A DNA stretch of 33,235 bases, taken from Rhodospirillales bacterium. Its GTDB lineage: Bacteria > Pseudomonadota > Alphaproteobacteria > Rhodospirillales > SHVU01. Below, one piece after another: positions 7,998 through 15,311 of this stretch. How positions within the stretch are numbered: the stretch's first letter is position 1; each line of letters opens with the position of its first letter. Position numbers and translations under genes: made by a program. The DNA lies in the NCBI GenBank assembly GCA_009691105.1, contig SHVU01000020.1, forward strand, positions 1-33,235, given 5' to 3'. The notes beneath the pieces were generated by a model. The model did not search any database. It had not been told where the DNA came from and worked only from the letters and a program-made list of their open reading frames with translations.

Positions 7998-8594
7998 ATG
8001 CTGGATCACTTGAAGGCCAACAATCGCGCCTGGGCTAAACAGAAGATCGCCACGGACGCCAATTTCTTCAACCGGCTCGAACGCCAGCAGGCGCCGGAGT
8101 ATTTGTGGATCGGCTGCTCGGACAGCCGGGTGCCGGCCAACGATATTGTCGGCCTCGATCCCGGCGAACTCTTTGTGCACCGGAACGTCGCCAACATGGC
8201 GCCGCCGCAGGACGCCAATTACCTCTCGGTGCTGCAGTTTGCCGTCGACGTGTTGAAGGTGAAGCACATTATGGTCGTGGGACACTATGGCTGCGGCGGC
8301 GTGAGCGCCGCGGTCGACGGCAAGCGCCGGGGTCTCGTCGATCACTGGCTGCATCCCATCCGCGAGCTCTATCGCGAGTGCAGCGCCGAGCTCGAAGCGA
8401 TCTCAGATGGGCACGCCCGCCTCGACCGTTTGTGCGAACTCAACGTGATCCGGCAGATGAGAAACGTCGCGTCGGACGTCTTCGTGCAGGAGGCCTGGGC
8501 GCGCGGCCAAAGCCTGTGTGTCCACGGCTGGGTCTATTCCTTGGCGAATGGTTTGGTGAAAGATTTGAATGTGACGGCCACGGGACCGGAATGA
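7998..8594 (+). CDS. Beta-class carbonic anhydrase
   Basis: This 198-residue zinc enzyme interconverts CO2 and bicarbonate. Zinc ligands are Cys40, His96 and Cys99 (GHYGCGG), and the catalytic Asp42-Arg44 dyad is in CSDSR. HRNVAN and the downstream YSLANGLVKDL segment are typical of the can/cynT clade. The ATG at 7998 is preferred over the upstream 7971 ATG because an AAGGAGA ribosome-binding site lies 5-6 bases before it. It follows the esterase gene by 50 bases. It is flanked by two copies of a 74-base esterase repeat, and a 50-codon frame overlaps its stop codon. Confidence 0.97.
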   Translation: MLDHLKANNRAWAKQKIATDANFFNRLERQQAPEYLWIGCSDSRVPANDIVGLDPGELFVHRNVANMAPPQDANYLSVLQFAVDVLKVKHIMVVGHYGCGGVSAAVDGKRRGLVDHWLHPIRELYRECSAELEAISDGHARLDRLCELNVIRQMRNVASDVFVQEAWARGQSLCVHGWVYSLANGLVKDLNVTATGPE

Positions 8595-8743
8595 TCGACG
8601 CCGCCAAGCACCGCCCCCTGCTCTACCCCTTCTTCCTCGAAGGAATAGCCGCCGACTCAACCTCGAACCTTCCGGCTCCCCAAGGGCCGGCTCCTGCTGG
8701 CCAAACGGCCTATCGCGTCAGCCAAATGACCGACTTGTCGTGA
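8591..8743 (+). pseudogene. Esterase C-terminal fragment ORF overlapping the carbonic anhydrase stop
   Basis: An ATG overlapping the carbonic anhydrase TGA (ATGA) opens a 50-codon frame beginning MIDAAKHRPLLYPFFLEG. Its first half mirrors residues near the C-terminus of the TesA-like protein (AAKHRALLYPFFLEGVAAN), in the same frame; the DGIH catalytic region is lost and the tail (PAPAGQTAYRVSQMTDLS) is unrelated. It is best read as a decayed remnant of a second esterase copy or of a partial duplication. The overlap would permit coupled translation of a short peptide, but nothing shows that one is made. Confidence 0.7.
8600..8673 (+). repeat. Direct repeat, copy 2 (after the carbonic anhydrase gene)
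   Basis: Second copy of the 7783-7856 repeat. Differences are concentrated at third-codon-like positions plus a ggg-to-ccc-type change near 8614. Similarity fades after 8673, although a short ccccaagg block recurs a little further on, suggesting an internal deletion. Confidence 0.93.
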
Positions 8744-8785
8744 AATGAGTAAGCTGGTCATCGACACTACGCGGACAGGCTGGCT

Positions 8786-9889
8786 ATGACCGATTTTGCC
8801 GCTGCCCATGCCGTCGGAACGGATTGGAAGGACGCCATCGCCTACGCGTTGGCGGGACTTGAACAGGTCGAGGGCGCCAACCTTGGCTTTGTTTATGCAA
8901 CGGACCTTCTGGCCGACGATCTGCCGGCCATCGTCGCGCACCTGAAGGCCGAGACCGGTATCGCCGATTGGGTCGGCGGCATCGGAATGGGGATTTGCTC
9001 CGCCACCACCGAACATTTCGACGTCCCGGCCATCGCCGTCATGACGGCCCGATTCCCGGAGCAATCGTTCCATCTGTTCGCCTTAGAGGCTGCCGCGCCC
9101 GCCGCCGGCGCGGCGTGGCTGGCCTCCAGCGACGCGCCGCCCTTTGCCATTGTCCATGCCGATCCCGACACGCCCGAGACCCCGGCTTTGATCGAGCAAC
9201 TCGCCCAAGAGACGTCTGGATTCCTGGTCGGCGGCTTGACCTCGTCCCGCGGTCTGCACCGCCAAGTCGCCGGCGACGTGCGGTCCGGAGGAATCTCCGG
9301 CGTCTTGTTTGAATCCTGCGTTGCGGTGGCGACGGGCTTGAGCCAAGGCTGCCGACCGATCGGCGATAGCCATATCGTGTCCGATTGCGCCGCCAACGTT
9401 CTAATCGGCCTCGACGACCGCCCGGCTGGCGAAGTCTTTCGCGAAGACCTGGAAGTCTTTCTGAAAGACAACCGCAGCCGCAGCGTCGGGCATCTTCACG
9501 CCGCCCTGCCCATCGCCGGGTCCGATCTTGGCGACTATCTGGTGCGCAATATTCTGGGGGTTGACGCCGAACGCGATCATGTCGCCATCGGCGCGCAAGT
9601 CGCCATCGGCGATCGCGTGATGTTCGTCCGCCGCGATGCCGACAGCGCGCTGATCGATCTCCGGGCTATGGTCGAGCGGTTGAAGCGTCGCACCAATCGT
9701 CCGCCGCGCGCTGGGCTCTACGTCAGTTGCATTGCGCGGGGGCCGGGCATGTTCGGGGCACCGGGACGCGAGGTCGAGCTGATCCACGAAGTGCTCGGCG
9801 ATTTCCCAATGGTCGGATTCTCGGCCAATGGCGAAATCTCGGCGAACCGGCTCTACGGTTACACCGGTGTGCTGACGCTGTTTCTCTAA
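8786..9889 (+). CDS. FIST-domain sensor protein
   Basis: This 367-residue cytoplasmic protein has the FIST_N then FIST_C layout. The N-terminal half carries the VGGIGMGICSATTEHFD-like segment and a GGLTSSRGLHR glycine motif. The C-terminal half has the conserved run GLYVSCIARGPGMFG, then a closing FPMVGFSANGEI and TGVLTLF. FIST proteins are predicted small-ligand sensors often coupled to methyl-accepting or GGDEF outputs, but none lies next to this one. It is preceded by a 42-base gap and ends in a stop overlapping the convergent methyltransferase stop. The family assignment is strong; ligand and partner are unknown. Confidence 0.92.
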   Translation: MTDFAAAHAVGTDWKDAIAYALAGLEQVEGANLGFVYATDLLADDLPAIVAHLKAETGIADWVGGIGMGICSATTEHFDVPAIAVMTARFPEQSFHLFALEAAAPAAGAAWLASSDAPPFAIVHADPDTPETPALIEQLAQETSGFLVGGLTSSRGLHRQVAGDVRSGGISGVLFESCVAVATGLSQGCRPIGDSHIVSDCAANVLIGLDDRPAGEVFREDLEVFLKDNRSRSVGHLHAALPIAGSDLGDYLVRNILGVDAERDHVAIGAQVAIGDRVMFVRRDADSALIDLRAMVERLKRRTNRPPRAGLYVSCIARGPGMFGAPGREVELIHEVLGDFPMVGFSANGEISANRLYGYTGVLTLFL

Positions 9890-11121
9890 ACCGGCGGCCG
9901 ATTCAGATAAAGTTTTCCGACGGCGTTCAGCGCCCGGTGCAGCGCCGCGTACTGCGCCACAAAGGCCGCCCAATCTAGGCCAGGATTCGATTTCATCAGA
10001 TCGCGATGAATGTCGCCCAACGAACGGCGACCATCGATCCGTGTCGCCATGGCCGAAGCCAGCGGCGGCAACGCGAACCGAAACGCCGCGCCATCGATGG
10101 CGGCGCGCAACGGCTCGCCCCTGCGATGGGACTTGGCGAAAGCGTCGGAATCGAGATCGCGCCAGGCCGGCACGGCGTCGGGCGCATCGAGCGCGGCCAC
10201 GGACTCCGGCGCATCGGCCTTGACCACATAGGCAACGTGCTTAGCCATGTTGCCGGCGAGAAGCTCGGCCGCCGCCCAGCGCTCCACGACATCCAAGGTC
10301 TCGAACCGCTTCTTGAGTTTCGGATCGGTGACGTAATTGATCGGGTCATAGCCGGCGGGCTCGATCAATTGCGCGATGCGAAGGCCGGCCGAGCCAACCA
10401 AGGCCGCCAGTTCGGGCACGCGATAGGCCCGGTCGCGGCTGTGGAGCAGAAGATCGACGAGTCCTGCGTCACCACCAGCGATCCAATCGCGGATGAAGGG
10501 GTTGCGCGCCAACCAATTGGTCGAGGGCAACGCGCCGGTGAGACGTCGCGCCAAGCCAAGCTTGTCGGCGTCGTCGAGACCACGTCCGATCAGGCGCAGC
10601 AGATCCTGCGTCGGATAGACTCCGGTCCGGCCCAACTCGCCGTAGACCATCAGCCCCATGCCGCCGCCCGGCGCGAGAGCGGACGCGAGACTGCGCAGAC
10701 CCGCCGCCGGATCGTCGAGGTGATGCAGGACACCGCAGCAATCGATGTAGTCGAAGGCGCCGAGAGACGCGACGTCGACAAGCGCCATCGTGTGGAATTG
10801 GACGTTCGCGAGTTTCCGAGCCTTGGCCCGAGCTTCGGCGACGCGCCGCGCCGCCGTTGAGATGTCGACGTAGACCACCTCGCCCGGGCTCTCGATGTCG
10901 GCCAGTTGTTGGGCCAGCATGATCGCGCCATCGCCGGTGCCGCCGCCGGCAACCAACGCCCGGAACGGTTTGCGAAAATCGCGACGGCCGGCGAAGACAT
11001 AATGATTGAGTTCGAGAATGTGGCTCGGCGAGCCGGTGATCAGCCGCTTTGCTTCGTCCCGAGGATCGCGGGCCGGATACGGATGGGCTTCGTATTGAGC
11101 CTGGACCACGTCGTCGGTCAT
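9886..11121 (-). CDS. Class I SAM-dependent methyltransferase with C-terminal extension
   Basis: This 411-residue protein has a Rossmann methyltransferase domain in its first half. Motif I is VAGGGTGDG (about residues 57-65), the acidic ribose-binding segment is VVYVDIS, and a DYIDCCGVLHHLDDP segment follows, as in Methyltransf_12/25 enzymes. It begins with the distinctive YEAHPYPARDPRDEA. The last 110 residues (after about 300) look like a separate helical or winged-helix region with DGRRSLGDIHRDL. The substrate is unknown; this group is often annotated as small-molecule methyltransferases. Its TAG shares two bases with the FIST gene's TAA. The divergent neighbour is a SpoU RNA methyltransferase. 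Confidence 0.88.
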   Translation of the reverse strand: MTDDVVQAQYEAHPYPARDPRDEAKRLITGSPSHILELNHYVFAGRRDFRKPFRALVAGGGTGDGAIMLAQQLADIESPGEVVYVDISTAARRVAEARAKARKLANVQFHTMALVDVASLGAFDYIDCCGVLHHLDDPAAGLRSLASALAPGGGMGLMVYGELGRTGVYPTQDLLRLIGRGLDDADKLGLARRLTGALPSTNWLARNPFIRDWIAGGDAGLVDLLLHSRDRAYRVPELAALVGSAGLRIAQLIEPAGYDPINYVTDPKLKKRFETLDVVERWAAAELLAGNMAKHVAYVVKADAPESVAALDAPDAVPAWRDLDSDAFAKSHRRGEPLRAAIDGAAFRFALPPLASAMATRIDGRRSLGDIHRDLMKSNPGLDWAAFVAQYAALHRALNAVGKLYLNRPPV

Positions 11122-11223
11122 CGCGCCGCCCTGATGGAATGAGCCACGATCGGACAGCTTGATCGCCGGGCGATTTGGCCCGACTGTGACGAACCGTCAA
11201 TCGAAAGGGCGCGAGATATCATT

Positions 11224-11799
11224 GTGGGCGGCTATTTTGGAATTGGGGTCGAAGGCGCGAGCAAAGCCCTGAACGTCGGGACGCTCTTCCGGTCGGCGCA
11301 GGCGTTCGGCGCAGCCTTCGTCTTCGCGGTCGCCGCCGTCTATCGGCGCGAAGCGGCCCGCGCCGCCGACACCTCCGACGCCCACGGAAGCATGCCGTTT
11401 TACAGCTTCCCCTCCATCGAGTCGATGCTGCTGCCCAAGGGCTGTCGCTTGGTCGGCATCGAGATCACGCCCGAGGCCGTCGATCTGCCGTCGTTCCATC
11501 ACCCGCGCGCCACCGCCTATATTTTGGGGCCCGAGCGCGGCGGCTTGTCGCCGGCCATGAGCGCGCGCTGCGACCATATCGTCCGCATCCCGACGGCATT
11601 CTCGCTCAATCTCGCCATGGCCGGGGTCATCGTCATGTACGACCGGCTCCTGGCCCGGGGCCGCTTCGCCAAGCGCCCCTTGAGCGAAAGCGCCAAGCCC
11701 GAAGCCCTGGACCCCCATGTCTTCGGCGACCCCCGATTCCGACGCTTGGTCGAGCCCTTTCAGGACCGTCCACCTACCCGACGCTCGGCCGAAGACTGA
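11224..11799 (+). CDS. TrmH/SpoU-family RNA 2'-O-methyltransferase
   Basis: This 191-residue SPOUT methyltransferase starts at GTG (GGYFGIGVEGASKALNVGTL). Conserved motif 1 is the N-terminal NVGTLFRSAQAFGA, motif 2 is YILGPERGGLS and motif 3 is RIPTAFSLNLAMAG, which together form the deep trefoil knot and SAM site. It lacks the N-terminal L30e-like RNA-binding domain of RlmB, so it is a minimal SpoU enzyme. The target tRNA or rRNA nucleotide cannot be told from sequence. No ATG in frame would add family sequence. It is divergent from the SAM methyltransferase, with a roughly 100-base gap between them. Confidence 0.92.
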   Translation: MGGYFGIGVEGASKALNVGTLFRSAQAFGAAFVFAVAAVYRREAARAADTSDAHGSMPFYSFPSIESMLLPKGCRLVGIEITPEAVDLPSFHHPRATAYILGPERGGLSPAMSARCDHIVRIPTAFSLNLAMAGVIVMYDRLLARGRFAKRPLSESAKPEALDPHVFGDPRFRRLVEPFQDRPPTRRSAED

Positions 11800-11852
11800 G
11801 GGGACCTTGGCAAGGGGCGCTAGCGCGGATATCTAAGGCCAGGATCACCGCC

Positions 11853-12401
11853 ATGACACAGACCGCTCTTCGCCGCCTTTCCATCGACGCGCGTCATATT
11901 CTGACGGGGCTCGTCCTCGCCGGAATCGTGATCGCGCCGGCTCGCGCCGCCGATCCGCCCCACGCCGTCGAAACTTTCGGGGTTTGGGAAACGGTCATCG
12001 GCGCCGAGGCCGGAAAGAAGGTCTGCTACATGGGCAGCGTTCCGGATAAATCCGGCGGCCGGTACGCGGCCCGCGGCAAAAGCGCGACTTTGGTTACGCA
12101 CCGCCCCGGCGATCAGGCCTTCGACGTCGTATCGGTCGAGGCCGGCTACACCTACGCCAAGGGCGCCAATGTCGAGGTCGTGATCGGTGATCAGAAATTC
12201 GAGCTCTTCACCGACGGCGGCCAGGCTTGGGCCCAGGACGCCAAAGCCGACAAAGCCCTGGTCGAGGCCATGCGCAAAGGCCGCAGCATGATCATCAAGG
12301 GAACGTCGAGCCGCGGCACGTCCACCGAAGATACCTATTCGCTGTCGGGGTTCACCGCCGCCTACCAAGCCATCGGCAAGTCTTGCGACGTGAAGTCGTG
12401 A
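11853..12401 (+). CDS. Invasion-associated locus B (IalB) family exported protein
   Basis: This 182-residue secreted protein has a signal peptide (hydrophobic [14 protein letters not shown], cleavage near ARA at about residue 32). The mature domain carries [47 protein letters not shown] and [18 protein letters not shown], segments shared by IalB-like proteins of alphaproteobacteria. Two cysteines (KKVCYM and KSCDVKS) could form a disulfide. Despite the name, family members occur widely in free-living bacteria and have no proven common function. An AGGA sequence precedes the ATG. Its stop overlaps the rlmN start. Confidence 0.9.
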   Translation: MTQTALRRLSIDARHILTGLVLAGIVIAPARAADPPHAVETFGVWETVIGAEAGKKVCYMGSVPDKSGGRYAARGKSATLVTHRPGDQAFDVVSVEAGYTYAKGANVEVVIGDQKFELFTDGGQAWAQDAKADKALVEAMRKGRSMIIKGTSSRGTSTEDTYSLSGFTAAYQAIGKSCDVKS

Positions 12402-13492
12402 GCGACGGCCGCACCAACCTCATCGGACTTCCGTTCGCCGAACTGACCCGCGAAATCGAGAGCGTCGGCGAGCCGGCCTATCGCGCCCGCCAGATCTGGC
12501 ACTGGCTGTACGATCGCGGCGCGACCGATTTCGAATCGATGACGAGCATCGCCAAGAAGATGCGGCCGCGGCTCGAGGAACGCTTCACTATCAAGCGGCC
12601 CGAGATTGCCGAGACCTTGGTGGCCAGCGACGGTACTCGAAAATGGCTGCTGCGGCTCGAGGACGGCAACGAAGTCGAGACCGTGTTCATTCCCGAGGCC
12701 GATCGTGGCGCGCTCTGCGTGTCGTCCCAGGTCGGCTGCACCTTGTCGTGTTCGTTCTGCCGGACCGGCACCCAGAAGCTGGTCCGCAACCTGACGGCCG
12801 GCGAGATCATCGGCCAGGTCTTGATCGCCCGCGACGCGCTCGGCGAATGGCCGAGCACCGAAGGCCGCAAGCTCTTCACCAACATCGTCATGATGGGGAT
12901 GGGCGAGCCGCTCTACAATTTCGAGAACGTCGCCCCAGCGCTGCGCCTCGTCATGAGCCCGGAAGGCATCGCCATTTCGCGCCGCCGCATCACGCTCTCG
13001 ACCTCGGGCGTCGTGCCGATGATCCCGCGCGCCGGAGCCGAGCTCGGTGTCAACCTCGCGGTCAGCCTGCACGCCGTTCGCGACGACATCCGCGACAAGC
13101 TCGTCCCGATCAATCGCAAGTGGCCGATCAAGGAACTGCTCGCCGCCTGCCGCGAATATCCCGGCCTGCACAACGCCCGGCGCATGACCTTCGAATACGT
13201 CATGCTGAAAGGCATCAACGATTCCGCCGCCGACGCCCACGAACTGGTGCGCCTGGTCGAGGGCATTCCGGCGAAGTTCAATCTGATCCCGTTCAATCCG
13301 TGGCCGGGCGTCGTCTACGAATGCTCGGCGCCCGCCACCATCGAAGCCTTCGCCACGATCTTGAACGGCTCCGGCTATTCGGCGCCGGTGCGCACGCCGC
13401 GCGGCCGCGACATCATGGCGGCCTGCGGTCAGCTCCGCTCCGAAAGCCTGCGCCGCCGCGCCAGCGCCGAAGCCGTATCCGCCCCCGCCTAG
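12398..13492 (+). CDS. rlmN: 23S rRNA (adenine-2503-C2)/tRNA A37 methyltransferase RlmN
   Basis: This 364-residue radical-SAM methyltransferase has a [4Fe-4S]-binding CTLSCSFC motif (Cys114, 118, 121) and a C-terminal catalytic Cys343 in AACGQL, which carries the methylene intermediate. [11 protein letters not shown] and LAVSLHA are also diagnostic. It methylates A2503 of 23S rRNA and A37 of some tRNAs. The frame is open further upstream (to 12227), but GTG at 12398 overlaps the IalB stop as GTGA and gives the normal N-terminus. The overlap implies translational coupling with ialB. Confidence 0.97.
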   Translation: MSDGRTNLIGLPFAELTREIESVGEPAYRARQIWHWLYDRGATDFESMTSIAKKMRPRLEERFTIKRPEIAETLVASDGTRKWLLRLEDGNEVETVFIPEADRGALCVSSQVGCTLSCSFCRTGTQKLVRNLTAGEIIGQVLIARDALGEWPSTEGRKLFTNIVMMGMGEPLYNFENVAPALRLVMSPEGIAISRRRITLSTSGVVPMIPRAGAELGVNLAVSLHAVRDDIRDKLVPINRKWPIKELLAACREYPGLHNARRMTFEYVMLKGINDSAADAHELVRLVEGIPAKFNLIPFNPWPGVVYECSAPATIEAFATILNGSGYSAPVRTPRGRDIMAACGQLRSESLRRRASAEAVSAPA

Positions 13493-13494
13493 TC

Positions 13495-13698
13495 GTGGGC
13501 GCGGAACTTCTCACCCTCGGGATCGGGATTTTTCTCGTCTATCCGGTGTGGCGGATCTTCGATCGCGTCGGCCTTCCGCCGGCGTTGTCGCTGGTCGTCT
13601 TCTTGGGCTTTTCGGGAATCTGGCTCGCCGCCACCATGCTCGCCTTCGGACCCTGGCCGGCGATCGAGGGCGACCGCAAAGGCGGGACCCGCTCATGA
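13495..13698 (+). CDS. Small membrane protein A (tandem pair)
   Basis: A 67-residue protein starts at GTG (GAELLTLGIGIFLVYPVW). It has two hydrophobic segments separated by RIFDRVGLPPALSL and ends GPWPAIEGD. It begins 2 bases after the rlmN stop, and its TGA overlaps the next ATG. It shares its layout with the following gene: hydrophobic segment, (V)xRIxxRVGxxP, second hydrophobic segment, PWPA. I recognise a recurring small-protein pattern but not a named family. Residual rlmN-operon expression is likely. Confidence 0.75.
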   Translation: MGAELLTLGIGIFLVYPVWRIFDRVGLPPALSLVVFLGFSGIWLAATMLAFGPWPAIEGDRKGGTRS

Positions 13699-13907
13699 TC
13701 GATCTGCAGGCCGCGGTCGATCTTCCGCCGGCGGTGCTGCTGCTGATCGCCGCCGTTGTCGCCTATTCGACCTATCTGTATGTGCGGATCGCCCGGCGGG
13801 TTGGATTTTCGCCGTGGTGGGCGTTGGCCATGCAGGTTCCGATGCTGAACCTGCTCCTGATCTGGCTCTTTGCCTTCACGCCTTGGCCGGCCGCCAAGCG
13901 CGATTAA
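13695..13907 (+). CDS. Small membrane protein B (tandem pair)
   Basis: A 70-residue protein starts at an ATG overlapping the previous stop (ATGA). It has two hydrophobic segments (VLLLIAAVVAYSTYLYV and LNLLLIWLFAF) flanking RIARRVGFSPWWAL, and ends TPWPAAKRD. It is clearly paralogous in layout to the preceding gene. The RVGxSPWW...P..NL..LW.FAF.PWP pattern is one I associate with small uncharacterised proteobacterial membrane proteins. No enzymatic residues are visible. The function is unknown. Confidence 0.75.
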   Translation: MIDLQAAVDLPPAVLLLIAAVVAYSTYLYVRIARRVGFSPWWALAMQVPMLNLLLIWLFAFTPWPAAKRD

Positions 13908-13930
13908 CTGGCGGTTCGCGGCCCCTCGAA

Positions 13931-13960
13931 TTGACTCGCTTCGCCACGCCTGGATAGGCT
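13931..13960 (+). promoter_or_regulatory. Putative promoter upstream of the glutathione-transferase gene
   Basis: TTGACT (13931-13936) and TAGGCT (13955-13960) are separated by 18 bases, 28 bases before the ATG at 13989. Confidence 0.4.
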
Positions 13961-13988
13961 GATGGCCGATCAACACAGTGGACAGGCC

Positions 13989-14675
13989 ATGCTCACGCTC
14001 CACGTCATCAAACCCAGCGTCAACAACATGACGGTTCGGGTGTTCTTGCGCGCCGCCGACCTCCCCTTCACCGAGGTCGACGCCTACGGCAAGACCCGTT
14101 AGACGGAATTCTTGGCCAAGGCCCCGGCGCATCTGACGCCGATGCTTGAATCGAGCGAGCTACCGAAAGCCGCGCTCTGGGAGAGCTGTGCGATCATGCA
14201 GTATCTCTGCAACCGCCACGGCCTGACGCAGTTCTATACGACCGATCCGGCGAAGCGCGCCATGATCGACAGCGCCATGTTCTATATGACCGGAACCCTG
14301 TATCCGCTGGTGGCCCGCGCCACCTATCCGGCGCTCGGCTTCACGCTCTATCCGGGCGAAGTCGGCGCGAGCAACGCCACCGACGCCGACAAGAACACGG
14401 CGCGCCAAGCCGCCGAACAGGGTCTCGCCGAGCCGCTCGAAGTGCTGCGGAACTTTTTCATAGACGGCCAGAATTTCATCGGCGGCGCCAAGCCGTCCTG
14501 CGCCGATATCCGGCTGACGTGCTCGCTCGAATTCCTGGCGGCGATCGACTATGCGCTGCCGGCCTGGGCCAAGAGCTACGCCACGAACGTCGAGAAAGCC
14601 TTGGGCAAAGCCTTCGCCGAGCCGGTGGCCGACGTCCGCGGCTACATCACCTACGTAAAATCGCAGCTCAAATGA
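13989..14675 (+). pseudogene. Glutathione S-transferase-like gene with in-frame TAG
   Basis: From ATG 13989 the frame reads as a GST N-terminal thioredoxin fold (MLTLHVIKPSVNNMTVRVF, then DLPFTEVDAYGKTR) and hits TAG at 14100-14102. The same frame then continues uninterrupted for 190 codons with TEFLAKAPAHLTPML, the glutathione-binding WES segment (LWESCAIMQYL) and an all-helical GST C-domain. Without the TAG it would be a normal GST of about 228 residues. A single C-to-T change of a Gln codon could explain it, as could a sequence error. The remaining frame shows no other damage, so any inactivation is recent. The stop overlaps a possible start of the next gene. Confidence 0.85.
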
Positions 14676-14698
14676 GCGCTCGTGAGATGAGGCGCACC

Positions 14699-15187
14699 AT
14701 GATCAAGGGCCTTCATCACAACGCTTATCGTTGCCGTGACACCGAAGAGACGCGCCGCTTCTACGAGGATTTTCTGGGCCTCGAACTCGCCGGGGCGCTC
14801 GAAATCAACGAGACCAAGACCGGCCGCGAGACCAAGGTCCTGCACACGTTCTTCCGCATGGGCGACGGCTCCTTCCTCGCCTTCTTCGAGGCCCCCGACC
14901 AGCCCTTCGAGTTCAAGAAGCAGCACGACTACGACCTCCATATTGCGCTGGAGGTCGAGCCGGCCGTGCTGAAGCCGATGATGGAAAAAGGCAAAGCCCA
15001 GGGCATCGAGACGCGCGGCATCTCCGATCATCACTTCATCGATTCGATCTATTTCCGCGATCCGAACGGCTACGTGGTCGAGTTGACCGCGAAGCGTCCG
15101 AACCATGAGCAAACCATGGATCCGGCACGCAACCGGGTTCGCGACATCGTCACCGCCTGGACGGCCGACAAGACCGCCCGGAAATAA
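14699..15187 (+). CDS. VOC-family (glyoxalase/bleomycin-resistance fold) protein
   Basis: A 162-residue vicinal-oxygen-chelate protein has two beta-alpha-beta-beta-beta modules. The likely metal ligands are the His in GLHHNAYRC, the His in YDLHIALEV and the Glu in GYVVELTAK. HHFIDSIYFRDPNGY is typical of the dioxygenase/glyoxalase clade. An ATG at 14672 overlaps the GST stop (ATGA) and would add 9 residues; 14699 is preferred because the family starts with IKGLHHNAY and a GAGG precedes it. The substrate is unknown. The context with a GST suggests electrophile or aromatic metabolism, weakly. Confidence 0.88.
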   Translation: MIKGLHHNAYRCRDTEETRRFYEDFLGLELAGALEINETKTGRETKVLHTFFRMGDGSFLAFFEAPDQPFEFKKQHDYDLHIALEVEPAVLKPMMEKGKAQGIETRGISDHHFIDSIYFRDPNGYVVELTAKRPNHEQTMDPARNRVRDIVTAWTADKTARK

Positions 15188-15244
15188 GCACCCGTACCTG
15201 AGGCGGCCCCGGGTCTAGTCCTCGAGAAAACGGTCCGGCGCGGC

Positions 15245-15272
15245 TTGTTCGCGACTGGTGTTCTCTTATACT
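15245..15272 (+). promoter_or_regulatory. Putative sigma-70 promoter of argG
   Basis: TTGTTC (15245-15250) and TATACT (15267-15272) with a 16-base spacer lie about 40 bases before the argG start, in the 124-base gap after the VOC gene. Confidence 0.5.
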
Positions 15273-15311
15273 CCGCCGCGTTCCCGGCTTTCCCCCACAT
15301 GAGGTCTCGTC

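Noticed and set aside
12643-13494. Long upstream extension of the frame holding small membrane protein A
   Set aside because: The upstream part overlaps rlmN and is Arg/Pro-rich shadow sequence; only the portion from GTG 13495 looks like a real protein.
14100-14102. TAG as a recoded (selenocysteine/pyrrolysine-like) codon in the GST gene
   Set aside because: No recoding element is visible, GSTs are not known to use such residues here, and TAG recoding is not expected in this group; mutation or error is simpler.
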